Origin: Candidatus Desulfatibia profunda
Lineage (GTDB): Bacteria > Desulfobacterota > Desulfobacteria > Desulfobacterales > UBA11574
Reading direction: 5' to 3'
Assembly (NCBI GenBank): GCA_014382665.1
Contig: JACNJH010000116.1
Span: forward strand, 1-51,612
DNA length: 51,612 nucleotides
Shown here: positions 1 to 9,500 of the stretch, one piece after another
How positions within the stretch are numbered: position 1 is the first letter of the stretch
How the letters are laid out: each line of letters opens with the position of its first letter
Program-made: the position numbers and the translations under genes
The notes under the pieces: model-generated
What the model saw: the letters and a program-made list of their open reading frames with translations, nothing else
Told to the model about the DNA's origin: nothing
The model's database searches: none

Positions 1-699
1 GCGGCCATCCACTGGCGCGAAACCACCGGGCTGGGCACCATGATCGAGTTTTCCCAGGTGCAGGCGGCCACCCGCTGCCTGGGTTATACCACACCCATGT
101 ACGGCCGGTTCGGCATTGTGCGCCAGCGCTGGGGCAACTGGGACACGCAGCTAAGTGTGCACGGCATCATTCTGTGCGGAAAATCCGACTTTCCGGATGT
201 TAAAAACCCGCAGGACAAACATGATGCCCGCTACGTCATGGTCTCGGCCTTCCAGGATGCGGATTTCAAAGAGCTGTGCGCCATCACCGGGATGAAAGAT
301 CTTTACAATAAGTACAAGGCGCACAAGGACCGGGTCGAGGCCGAGACTCAAGTGGAAATCTATGCTGCCCTGGAAAGGTGGGCCGAGGATAAGTCCAGGT
401 CGCAAGTGGTAAAGATCTTGCAAGATGCCGGACTGCTGGCTGAACCGGTGATGAACGACAGGGAAGTTTACGAGTGCGATCACTACCGGCAGAGAGGCAC
501 CATCCGGTGGCTGGATGACCCCATCTTCGGTGACGTCCTCACCCAGAGCGGTTACAGCTCGGGATTAATGTCCAAGTCGCCCAGGAGACAGAACTGGATT
601 TGGCGGCCGGTGGGTGCCGATAACGTGAAGATCTACCATGAGCTGCTCGGTTATCCGACTGCCACTATTGAAGAGTGGTACAATAAGAGCTGGATATAA
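1..699 (+). CDS. CaiB/BaiF class III CoA-transferase, C-terminal part (5' end outside window)
   Basis: The frame is open from base 1, so the gene begins upstream of the window; 232 residues are visible. The first visible residues ([20 protein letters not shown]) match the family segment that reads roughly R..TG.GQ.vdvSq.ea, and the end ([15 protein letters not shown]) matches the usual C-terminal 'H....LLGYs' of CaiB/BaiF enzymes such as formyl-CoA transferase and BbsE/BbsF. These enzymes move CoA between carboxylic acids in the cytoplasm. The catalytic Asp of the family should lie upstream and is not visible. A good Shine-Dalgarno (AGGAGG, 701-706) for the next gene follows only 1 nt after the stop, so they are one operon. 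The neighbouring X-succinate-synthase-like small subunit suggests a role in activating a succinate adduct, but that is inference. Confidence 0.85.
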   Translation, partial: AAIHWRETTGLGTMIEFSQVQAATRCLGYTTPMYGRFGIVRQRWGNWDTQLSVHGIILCGKSDFPDVKNPQDKHDARYVMVSAFQDADFKELCAITGMKDLYNKYKAHKDRVEAETQVEIYAALERWAEDKSRSQVVKILQDAGLLAEPVMNDREVYECDHYRQRGTIRWLDDPIFGDVLTQSGYSSGLMSKSPRRQNWIWRPVGADNVKIYHELLGYPTATIEEWYNKSWI

Positions 700-714
700 A
701 AGGAGGAGAGCGCC

Positions 715-1200
715 GTGTGTGATATTATCTGGTGTAAAAAGGAAATTAATGGCAAAAAGTGTAACACCGTTAATTATCTGGACCCTTACTGTTTCTGGAA
801 CTGGGAGGGAACCGTAAACTGTGCCGAATGCAAAACGGTGTACTACATTCACATGATTCAGGGTTTTATGTACAAGGGCCCTGAGGAGAAACCAGGCGTA
901 AAGCCGGACACCAGCCCGCTGTATGCGGATAAGCCTCTGGAGGGTTACAAGAACTATTTGCCGGGCATCGAAGGCCGAACCAGACCGTATCAATGTCTGC
1001 CCAGGGATATCTACCTGGGCAAAGCCGACATGGTCAAGTTCAGCGCCAGGGGCCGGCCCGTGAGAGGCTGGCGCCCGCAGCCCCCGTCTGCCGGCATCGC
1101 CGGAAGCTTTGGCTTTGAATGGGATATTCAGAAACTGTCCCCCGAAGTATGGGAGGAGTATCAGCAGAAACTGGCGAAAGGCGAAGTAGGCGAATGGTAA
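715..1200 (+). CDS. Cys-rich hypothetical protein (161 aa)
   Basis: The gene starts at GTG, with AGGAGG at 701-706 eight bases upstream. I do not recognise the family. The N-terminal 40 residues hold six cysteines (C2, C7, C16, C26, C36, C39), ending in a CAEC pair typical of a zinc ribbon or small iron-sulfur site. The rest is rich in Pro, Gly and Arg and ends with a charged helix. There is no signal peptide or membrane segment. It is 15 nt downstream of the CoA-transferase and 19 nt upstream of the 77-aa small-subunit-like gene, so it is probably co-transcribed and functionally linked to them. It could be an accessory or extra subunit of the same enzyme. Confidence 0.7.
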   Translation: MCDIIWCKKEINGKKCNTVNYLDPYCFWNWEGTVNCAECKTVYYIHMIQGFMYKGPEEKPGVKPDTSPLYADKPLEGYKNYLPGIEGRTRPYQCLPRDIYLGKADMVKFSARGRPVRGWRPQPPSAGIAGSFGFEWDIQKLSPEVWEEYQQKLAKGEVGEW

Positions 1201-1219
1201 AAAAAGAAAGGAGTGTTAC

Positions 1220-1453
1220 ATGGCAGAGTTAACACCTGAAGAATTTCTGGACACTGTTCTGGTGCCGGAAAAACAAAGTGATCATATATGCTGGCAGTGC
1301 AGGTACTTGAGGCCGGTTCTCAAAGGTTCCAAGTTTCCGCCCGCAGATATCATCGGCTGGTGCATGAAAATCCACTGGCCCGACTACTGGTGCGTTGCGG
1401 ACTTCAACGTGGTCAAGAAGTGTTACGCTCTTGAGCCGAAAAAAAAGAGGTAG
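1220..1453 (+). CDS. Small Cys-rich protein resembling glycyl-radical X-succinate synthase small subunits (BssB/BssC type)
   Basis: 77 residues; ATG at 1220 with an AAAGGAG site at 1207-1213. The pattern CWQCRYLRP...GWC...HWP..WC......KKC has the layout of the beta and gamma subunits of benzylsuccinate synthase: CxxC followed by Pro, then a single Cys, a Trp-rich stretch and a last Cys. In those enzymes the four cysteines hold a [4Fe-4S] cluster in a HiPIP-like fold and the subunit modulates the radical-bearing alpha subunit. No glycyl-radical alpha subunit or activase is visible here; it would have to lie upstream of the window. The call rests on motif spacing only, so a different small iron-sulfur or zinc protein is possible. 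Confidence 0.5.
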   Translation: MAELTPEEFLDTVLVPEKQSDHICWQCRYLRPVLKGSKFPPADIIGWCMKIHWPDYWCVADFNVVKKCYALEPKKKR

Positions 1454-1515
1454 GATAAAGGATCTTTAAGACCTGTTGAGGCAGGTGGAGACTGGAGAAA
1501 GCACAAAAGGATCCG

Positions 1516-1606
1516 AAGCATAAGCCTGTAAAACTTTCCGCCGATGCTTGGCTTGGCGGGAGTAAGCAAAACATCAAGATGTAACCATTGCGACAAGCTT
1601 ATGCTT
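1516..1606 (+). repeat. Inverted repeat with long loop in the 1454-1629 gap
   Basis: AAGCATAAGC (1516-1525) recurs as its exact reverse complement GCTTATGCTT (1597-1606), 71 bases apart. Inside the loop, CCGCC (about 1540) and GGCGG form a second small stem. The structure sits directly before the ribosome-binding site (about 1618-1625) of the next gene, so it could be a leader structure or a regulator site. No poly-T follows, so it is not a classical terminator. Confidence 0.4.
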
Positions 1607-1629
1607 TGGCCTGGAAAAAGGAGGTAAGC

Positions 1630-2052
1630 ATGCCTGAAAAATGTCGCGTGGGTGTCTGCGGGTTCGATCCCATGCTCGTGAAAGGGTATCTGAAGACAGG
1701 AGCCAGAGCATTGTGGTGGCATATATCCGACGAGCTGTACGAGGAGTTTGACATGAAGCCGGGAATAAAGGTTTCTGGTAAGCTATTGAAGGTTTACGCC
1801 GGCAAAACCGGCAAAGAAGCCGCAGTTCCCAATGAGCCCTTCGAATGGGTAGCGTCCAAGGAAACAGGCCTTGTTATTCTGATTCCACCTGAAGTCATCG
1901 CCAAATACAAGCTCACCGAATTTCATTTTATAGAACTGCTTGTTGAAAAGATCGACGGCAAAGACGTCTACCCCGGTAAAGAGAAGATGAGTGAGAAGTT
2001 CTGGCCCGAAGATATGATGAAGCTCGATTACGTTCTGGATTATTCAGAATAG
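1630..2052 (+). CDS. Hypothetical protein (140 aa), possible AbrB/SpoVT-like fold
   Basis: I chose ATG 1630 because AAAGGAGG lies just upstream at 1618-1625; an in-frame ATG at 1588 has no such site. The family is not recognised. A central stretch (WWHISDELYEEFDMKPGIKV and the following beta-rich segment, then LVILIPPEVIAKY) looks like alternating short beta strands and one helix, and the 'grip' to 'p.kv.G.l' rhythm is faintly reminiscent of AbrB-type swapped-hairpin barrels. This is weak. There is no signal peptide or metal motif. It is the last gene of the + strand cluster and is separated from it by 176 bases with an inverted repeat, so it may be translated or regulated separately. Confidence 0.65.
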   Translation: MPEKCRVGVCGFDPMLVKGYLKTGARALWWHISDELYEEFDMKPGIKVSGKLLKVYAGKTGKEAAVPNEPFEWVASKETGLVILIPPEVIAKYKLTEFHFIELLVEKIDGKDVYPGKEKMSEKFWPEDMMKLDYVLDYSE

Positions 2053-2314
2053 TCCCATAACCTGTAAGGGCCGTTTGCGGGTGAGGGGTGCCGGCAGAAT
2101 ATAAATTGAATTCCTCATTAAGGAGTGCGTGTTGACCGTCTCGTAAACAAACTCCCTATGAGTAACATCAAAATATTTACGGCCCCCTCACCCTATTCAA
2201 ACTCTTGTACCCGAAGTGCCCCGATACCATCCTAAAGGTTTGATCAGTACTTCTTGCCCTAATTTCCCTATTAAATCCAAAAACCTGGTCGGAAACCGAA
2301 AAAACGGATAACCA

Positions 2315-2743
2315 TTGAATTCTCAAGGCGAACATACTGTTATTATCTTGCTGGTCGCTTCTAGCGCCATCCGCAATTACATGCTCAGTCTATGCAGGAA
2401 AAATAACTATGATTTCTTTGTAGCAACTGGTCCCGAAGATCTGGTAAGAAAAATTAAAAAGCTGGACAGCACGATTGCCTTTGTGGACTTCGAAGCCGTA
2501 ACCACCTACGGTGCCTGGATCTACTCAAGAATCAATGCAACTGGCGCCGACTGCAATGTCATTTTGCTTAGTGATGAAAATCATAGAAGCCTTATCAAGG
2601 AGGCCATGGAGTTTGGTGTTTACGCCTGTATCCTTGCCCCTTACGAAAAGTGGGAAGTGCTGACCATGGTCAGGAACATTCTATCCAAAAAAAAATGCAG
2701 GGCCGAAAAAAAACATACCAAGGCTAGAATTAAGATGGTTTAA
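2315..2743 (+). CDS. Degenerate response-regulator receiver-like protein
   Basis: 142 residues from a TTG start; the site upstream is weak, so the start is uncertain. The order of strands and helices follows a CheY-type receiver: VIILLVASS (beta 1), AFVDFE (beta 3), NVILLSDE (beta 4), YACILAPYEKW (beta 5). D58 matches the phospho-acceptor Asp, but the acidic pair normally found after beta 1 is A15-S16, and the invariant Lys of the usual 'KP' is replaced by Ala in 'APY'. It is therefore probably not phosphorylated in the normal way and may act as a pseudo-receiver or adaptor. The tail is very Lys-rich. There is no output domain. It converges on the hdrA gene at 2753 with only 9 bases between. 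Confidence 0.6.
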   Translation: MNSQGEHTVIILLVASSAIRNYMLSLCRKNNYDFFVATGPEDLVRKIKKLDSTIAFVDFEAVTTYGAWIYSRINATGADCNVILLSDENHRSLIKEAMEFGVYACILAPYEKWEVLTMVRNILSKKKCRAEKKHTKARIKMV

Positions 2744-2752
2744 ACCAAGCGA

Positions 2753-5700
2753 TTATACGCTCAGCGCGCTCTTGATTTGGGCGTAAATCTGGTTGTTGCT
2801 AAACCCCATCAGCACCGGTGCTTCAGAAGGACAGGCCGCTGCGCATGCGCCGCAACCTTTGCATAATGCCTGGTTGACTTCGGCCACACATTTCTCATCA
2901 TCGAATGTGACGGCACCAAAGGGACAGACATGAATGCAACCCAAACAGCCTGAACAGCGTTCCGGGGCAATGTAAGATACAACACCGCCTATTTTTATCT
3001 TTTCCATGGCCAGCAGCGTTACGACTCTCGCTGCCGCAGCCTGTGCCTGGGTTATGGATTCATCTATCGATTTGGGAGCATGGGCCAGTCCGCAGAGGAA
3101 AACACCATCGGTCGCAAAATCTACCGGCCTCAACTTGACATGCGCTTCGGTAAAAAAGCCGTCTCCGCTCAACGGTACCTTAAAAAACCTGGCTATCGGC
3201 AAACTTTCCGGCGGCACAATGGCAGTTGCAAGCGTAAGCAGATCGACCTCAATCTTAATCGGCCTGCCCAGGATATGGTCGGTCAGCTCAATCTCAAGGG
3301 CGTCATTCGTCGCAGCTGCCAGAGGCTTGTTTTCCGGATCATAACGGAAAAAGAGAATGCCTTCCCGGCGAGCCTGATGGAATAGATCCTCCCGCTCTCC
3401 ATAGGTGCGGATGTCACGATAAAGGACATAGACGGCCATGTCCGGATTGCGCCGTTTGAGTTCTAACGCACTCTCGATGGTGTGAGAGCAACAAACCCTG
3501 CTGCAATATGGACGCTCAGGGTTTCGTGACCCCACACATTGGATAAAAGCGGCCGAGCGGAGGTTTTGCAGCAAAGGATCATCTTTGATAAAACGCGCAT
3601 CCAGTTCCAGATGGGTGAGCACTCTAGAATCTTGGCCATAAAGATACTCGCCGGGTTTATGTTCGCTCGCACCCGTGGCGATGATGGCAATGCCGTGATG
3701 GAGTGAAATCTTTTCACCTTCTCGGGAGGTTAATGCCGATTTGAAATTTCCCACATATCCTTCAACTTCCGAAATCTCCGTAGAAAGATGAAGGTAAATT
3801 CGGGGATGGGCGTCAACGTCATCGATTAAATGTTTAACATATTCCTGGATATCTTCACCTTTCCATGTCTTGTAAAGAAAATTAGCCTGCCCACCCAGTT
3901 GAGCGGTACGCTCGACGATATGGACTTCATAACCCTGGTCTGCAAGGCTTTTGGCCGCAACCATACCGGCAACACCCCCTCCAACGACTAATGTAACCGG
4001 GTGCAGTTCAATTTCGGTTTCAAGAAGCGGCTCCAGAAGTAAGGCTTTGGACACAGCCATACGTAACAGGTCCTTTGACTTTTCCGTGGCCGCTCGGGGA
4101 TCATTACTATGAACCCAGGAAACCTGGTTGCGAATATTGGCCATTTCAAACAAGTACTTGTTTAATCCGACACTTTGTAATGTTTCCTGGAAAAGGAGTT
4201 CATGCGTTTTCGGAGTGCATGATGCGACCACAACCCGGTTGAGGTCCTGTTCCTGAATAACCTGGGCCATCTTTACCTGAGTGTCCTGAGAGCAGGTATA
4301 AAGATTATCCTCTACATACACCACATAAGGAAGCGTTTTGGCATAATCCCGAACTTCGGGAACATTGACCACCCCGCCGATATTATTCCCGCAATGGCAA
4401 ACAAACACACCGATCCTCGGCGGTTCGCCGGCTACGTCGATTTCTGGAACGATTTCGACTTTTTCGGTTTTCGTCCAGCGAACACTGCTCAAAAGAATAC
4501 CGGACGCCGCCGCTGCCGCAGATGCTTCCATAACCGACTGAGGAATGTCTTTAGGGCTTTGAAGGGTGCCGCATACGTAGATCCCCGGCCGGGTTGTTGC
4601 CACAGGCTTAAAGCTGTCTGTTTTGACAAAGTTGTATCGATCCAGCTCAACGCCGAGACGATGGGCAAGTTCTACGGTTTCCCGCCCTACCTGAAAACCT
4701 ACGGACAGCACCACAAGATCGAAGATTTCCGTTTCCATTTTTCCGCTTTCATCCACGTATCTAATTTTCAGATCACCATCACCCGCAGGTTCAACGGTAT
4801 GAACACGGGATCGGATAAATCGAACGCCGTGTTCTTTTTTCGCCTGGACATAATATTCCTCGAATTCCTTCCCATAGGTGCGCATGTCCATGTAAAAGAT
4901 AGCGGTATCCAGATCGCAGTGGGCATGCTCTTTGGCAATAACCGTTTGCTTGATGGCATACATACAGCAAACAGCGGAACAATAAGGATTGCTGCCGTTA
5001 CGATTTTCACGGGACCCCACACATTGTAACCAGGCAATCTTTTTGGGCACTTCCAGATCATAGGGGCGCATCAAATTCCCCATATAGGGCCCACCTGCAC
5101 TCAGGATACGCTCAAATTCCATGCTTGTGATTACATTTGGAGATTCCGTATAGCCGTAGGAGTCTATCCCGGATGGGTCAAAGAGTTCATTGCCCGTAGC
5201 CAGAACGACCGCACCCACCTCTATCTCTGTTCGGCGAGGCTCATCATTGTAACGCACGGCTCCGGCCAAGCAGAGCTTTGCACACAGTCCGCATCCGATG
5301 CAGACATCTCGATCGATGATGTATGCCAGAGGAACAGCCTGAGCATATTTAATATATGTGGCTCCCCTGAGACCGAGAGCGCAGTTAAATTCGTTGATTG
5401 CGGTTACAGGACATTCCAGGCTGCATTGCCCGCAGCCGGTACATTTTAGAAGATCAATGTAACGGGGATAATTTATCAACCTGGCGACAAAATGGCCCGC
5501 CTCACCCTCTAGCGCTTCCACTTCCGTGTTGGTAATGACGTTTATATTGCTGTGCCGGCCGACCTCGACCAGTTTCGGAGAAATCGTTCACATGGCACAC
5601 TCGTTGGTGGGAAAGGTCTTGTCGATCTGCGCCATCATGCCGCCCACAGTCGACGACCGGTCCACCAGATATACATAGTAGCCCGAAGCTGCCAGATCCA

Positions 5701-5779
5701 GCGAAGCCTGCATTCCCGCGATGCCGGCTCCGATAACCATCACGGCACCCACTTTCTCATTTTTTATCGCATCTATCAT
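2753..5779 (-). CDS. hdrA: HdrA-like electron-bifurcating subunit, selenoprotein (Sec64 by TGA readthrough), 1008 aa
   Basis: The gene starts at ATG 5779 with GGAGG just upstream. An in-frame TGA (5588-5590) would stop at residue 64 ([22 protein letters not shown]). This is the position of the conserved Cys in HdrA, and both halves are unmistakably HdrA, so I read it as selenocysteine. Visible parts: FAD-binding GAGIAG (17-22), two [4Fe-4S] motifs (C113/116/119/123 and C160/163/166/170), an SxYCSxVCC segment (~266-272), a second HdrA-like half starting ~455 (IGVFVCHCGNN) with GGGVAG at ~600-605, and two C-terminal [4Fe-4S] motifs (~942-985). It is thus a double HdrA, like BamE of class II benzoyl-CoA reductase and other large Desulfobacterota HdrAs. 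It follows the MvhD-like gene by 16 nt and is last in the operon. HdrB and HdrC are absent, so the electron acceptor is unknown. Confidence 0.92.
5555..5572 (-). promoter_or_regulatory. Putative bacterial SECIS hairpin of hdrA (2753-5779)
   Basis: Fifteen bases after the TGA the message reads CTGGTC-GAGGTC-GGCCGG, a 6-bp stem (with G-U pairs) and a 6-base loop containing GG. It is identical in sequence and offset to the hairpin after the TGA of the other hdrA gene (9985-10002). Bacterial SECIS elements sit within about 40 nt after the UGA and bind SelB through a loop with G's. The same bases encode the conserved LVEVGR, so part of the identity may be protein-driven. Confidence 0.65.
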
Positions 5780-5795
5780 GGCTTTTCCTCCACAC

Positions 5796-6563
5796 CTAAG
5801 CTGCCTCTGTAACTAAAGATGAAAATAAGCTGATATTCCCGTCGTAACCTTTTAGTTTCGCCTTATGGCACCTCTCCAACTCGCCCAGACGAAGCGATAC
5901 CGTATAAACGGGCAGGCCTGTCTTCAGCGCAATTTCTCGCACCGGCTGGGCCCCTTCCCTGAGTACTTCCAGAATTAATGCTCCTTGGTATTCATCTTGC
6001 GCAGTTTTTCTAAGCAAATTCCGGTATTCTTTTTCTTCTATCTTTTCTTTGTAAACATTTCCCTTTTCAATGATCTGGAGTTCCATCCCCATGAGCCAGC
6101 GTAACCGTTGAGAGTTGAGAGCATCCCGGGCGGCTGCAAGGGGAAGTTCGAATTCTCTTGGATCAAACGGACCCAGTTGTCGCGTCTTTTCGGAAAATTC
6201 GTTCACATACGCTGCAAAAAGCTGGCCTTCGGCAGCGCTGACCCATCTGACAGCCATCCGGCCGCGGCCGATACCCGTAAGATCCAGCAGATATTCGACC
6301 ACCTGCATATGTTTGAACAGATGAACATTACCATCCTGGTAATGGCATTCTCCAATATGTCACCCGCATACAAGGACACTGTCAAACCCGCTCTGTAATC
6401 CTTGTATAACGTAAACAGGATCCACCCTTCCGGAACACATGGTGCGGATTACCCTGATGGTCGGCGGGTATTGCAGCCGGGATACACCGGCAAGATCGGC
6501 GCCTGCATAGGCACACCAATTACACAGGAAAGCCAAAATCTTAGGTTCGTATGCCGCATCCAT
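5796..6563 (-). CDS. mvhD: MvhD/FlpD-family electron-transfer subunit, selenoprotein (Sec68), with C-terminal winged-helix-like extension
   Basis: 255 residues from ATG 6563; a TTG at 6569 is closer to the AGGAGG (6575-6580), so the start could be two codons earlier. MvhD subunits carry a [2Fe-2S] cluster and hand electrons to HdrA. The N-terminal half has FLCNWC (C14, C17), ADLAG, YPP..RVIR..CSGR. The TGA at 6360-6362 falls in CG-U-HIGECHY, where the family has GCHPGDCHY, so it encodes Sec at a cluster-ligand Cys. After about residue 190, KTAQDEYQGALILEVLREG and VREIALKTGLPVYTVSLRLGEL look like a winged-helix module, which is not part of the basic family. It lies between two hdrA genes (7 and 16 nt gaps). 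It resembles BamF of benzoyl-CoA reductase complexes as well. Confidence 0.9.
6326..6344 (-). promoter_or_regulatory. Putative SECIS hairpin of the mvhD-like gene
   Basis: Fifteen bases after the TGA, CATTACC-AGGAT-GGTAATG forms a perfect 7-bp stem with a 5-base loop containing GG. The offset equals that in the two hdrA genes and in flxD, whose hairpin is nearly the same sequence. Confidence 0.7.
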
Positions 6564-6570
6564 AATCAAT

Positions 6571-9500
6571 TTATCCTCCTGTCCGCAAAAACGTTTTTAC
6601 CAGCTGTTCCCAGCCTATTTCAGGAAAGCGGCCGAAAAAGTCTGAAATGAACTCGCCGCCGGTGGCTGCCAATTTTTCGTACTCAGGCCCCATAAGCTTC
6701 AAAAGTTCCTGGAATTCCTCTTCCATCCAGCGCAAACTTTTACCCCCTGAAATAAGCGCATTCAAATTCAAAGCATATTGGGGTGTCATCGGCTCCATGA
6801 CAAAAAGCCAGCCCTCTCCGTAAGGATCGTCATGGACAATCTCCGGATTATCCACAACATGGCGGTTTATCAGAAATACCTTTCCCGTCAACGGTGCCAG
6901 AACTCCGGCTTCTCGGCCGTCACGTTGCCACAGCCATTCTGAATGGCCCTGTGCCAAGGTGGTGCCCCTGGCCGGAAGACCAAACGCCTTGGCCGGCCCC
7001 AGCACCTTGGATATAAAGTCATCGACTCCGACTTTGACCCTTCCCCCCCGTTCAAGGTGCACCCAGGTATGGCCCAGATGATAATAATAGTCATCAGCAA
7101 TCCGGAATCCGGAAACGGTAATCTGCTTGGGGACTTCCAGAGGGCCTTGAAAGTGCTTGACTTCGAGAGCACTTGCACCGCCTGCTTGAGTCGCCGCAAA
7201 AATCTGGGAGTCGCGAAAGTGCATCATATCGATGGCCTTTTGCGGGCAGGTTGCAGCACACAGCCCGCATCCTTTGCATGCAGCCGGAATATTCTCTGCC
7301 CGATATCCTTTTCCTTCGTAACTCTCAAGGGTAATGGCGCCAAAAGCACAAACTTCGGTGCAAAGACCACATCCAATGCACCGCTCTGTATCTACCTGAG
7401 ATATAATGGGAGAAATCCGGATGGAATCCTTTGCCAGTATGGTCGTCGCCCTGCTTGCTGCTGCCATGGCCTGCGAGATGCTTTCATCAAGCGCCTTGGG
7501 GTGGTGGGCCAGCCCGCACAGGAAGATTCCATCGGTTGCACATTCCACAGGTCGCAGCTTGGCATGCGCTTCCATGAAAAAGTTCTCCGGATTGAGCGGA
7601 ATTTTATAGAACTCGGCAATCCTATGGGTATCGCCCGGCTCGATCGCCGTTGCCAGGTTTACGAAATCCGCTTTTATCCGTAAATTCTTTTGCAAAATTG
7701 GGTCAAACACCTCCACCTCAAGCCCATGGTCCGCCTCGGTAACTGTCGGCTTATGATCGAGATCGTAACGGATAAAGACAACGCCTTTTCCCCGGGCTTT
7801 TTTATAGAGAACTTCCCTTTCGCCGTATGTCCTGATGTCTCTGTACAGGATGAAGACATCTATGGCAGGGTTGATGTCTTTTATCGTCATCGCCTGTAAT
7901 ACGGATGACGTACAGCAGACTCTGGAACAGTAAGGCCTGTTTTCGTCCCTTGAACCGACACACAGGATAAATACAATGCTTTCGGCGTCTTTTATTTTTT
8001 CAGGATTACGTTCCAAGTCATGCCATCGGGTTACCCTGGGACTTTTAGCGTAAAGGTACTCATCTGTGTCGGCTGCCTTGGCGCCGGTTGCAATAATGGT
8101 AACGCCATGTTCGACGGTCTTTGTCTCTTCTCCTTGGGCGACTTGTGTTTTAAAGTTGCCCACAAATCCGGAAGCGCCGGTAATATCAGCATCGGTCAGC
8201 ACTTCAATATTCGAGTGCTTTTTGACTCTGTCCACCAGATGTGAAAGAAATTTCTGAACATCGAGCCCCTTCCAGGTCCTGGCAATATCCCTTGCCGCTC
8301 CGCCGAGGACAGCGGATTTTTCAACAATGGTTACGGGGAAACCCTGGTCGGCCAAGCTGAGAGCCGCGGTCATGCCGGCCACGCCGCCACCGACAATAAG
8401 CGCAGACTTATGAATATCCACCGAAATATCGGGAATTGGCTCTAGTAAAGCTGTTCTTGCCACGGACATTTTTACGAGGTCTTTGCATTTTTCCGATGCG
8501 TTTTCCCTGTCCCCTGAGTGGACCCATGTGCACTGATTTCTAATATTGGCCATATCAAAGAGGTAAGGATTAAGGCCGGCCTTGCGCAGGGTTTCCTGAA
8601 ACAACGATTCATGTGTCACGGGTGTACATGCGGCCACAACAATCCGGTTTAAGTTCTGTTCCCTGATGACCTCCGCCATTTTATCCTGAGTGTCCTGGCT
8701 GCAGGAAAAGAGATTTTCTTCCACGTATACAACATTGGGCAGATCCTTGGCGAACTCGACGATGGCAGGGACATCGGCGAATCCGCCGATATTGATCCCG
8801 CAATTGCATACAAACACACCGATGCGAGGGGCCTGACTCTTTACATCATTTTCATCAGGGAATTCGGTTTTTTTGACAAGCGAACCTCGGGCGGATGCCA
8901 GGTCAACACCGGCGCTGCAGGCGGCTGCGCTGGCCTCCATGACCGACTCGGGGATGTCCTTAACACCCTGCATCGCACCGGCCACATAGATACCCGGTCT
9001 TGATGTGGTAACCGGCAGCAAGTCGTCGGTCTGAACAAAATCAAACTCGTTAAGCTCCAGGCCCAGCTTCTTGCACAATTCTATCGCGGAATCCGCCGGC
9101 TCCATACCGACAGACAGGACCACCATATCAAAATCCTCGTTTATGATTTCGCCGGATTCGGTCACATAACGAAGATTGAGCGTGCCCGTAGCATCAGCCT
9201 CGGTTATGGTGTGGACCCTGGAGCGAACGAATCTTACACCTTCGGCCTTTGCCCGCTCATAGTATTTTTCAAAATCCTTTCCGTGGGTCCGCATGTCCAT
9301 GAAAAATATGGTGGGCTCAAAATTGCTTCCCAGATGTTCTCTGGTGATCACGGCTTCTTTGATCGCATACATACAGCAGACAGAAGAGCAATATTCATTG
9401 TCACATCGGTTCAAGTCACGGGAACCGATGCACTGAAGCCAGGCGATCTTTGCAGGTTCTTTATTGTCCGACGGTCGCATAACGTGCCCGGCGGAAGGTC

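Noticed and set aside
4394-5029. 211-aa open frame on the + strand inside hdrA
   Set aside because: It is antisense to the hdrA coding sequence, with no ribosome-binding site or recognisable motifs; it arises from codon use of the real gene.
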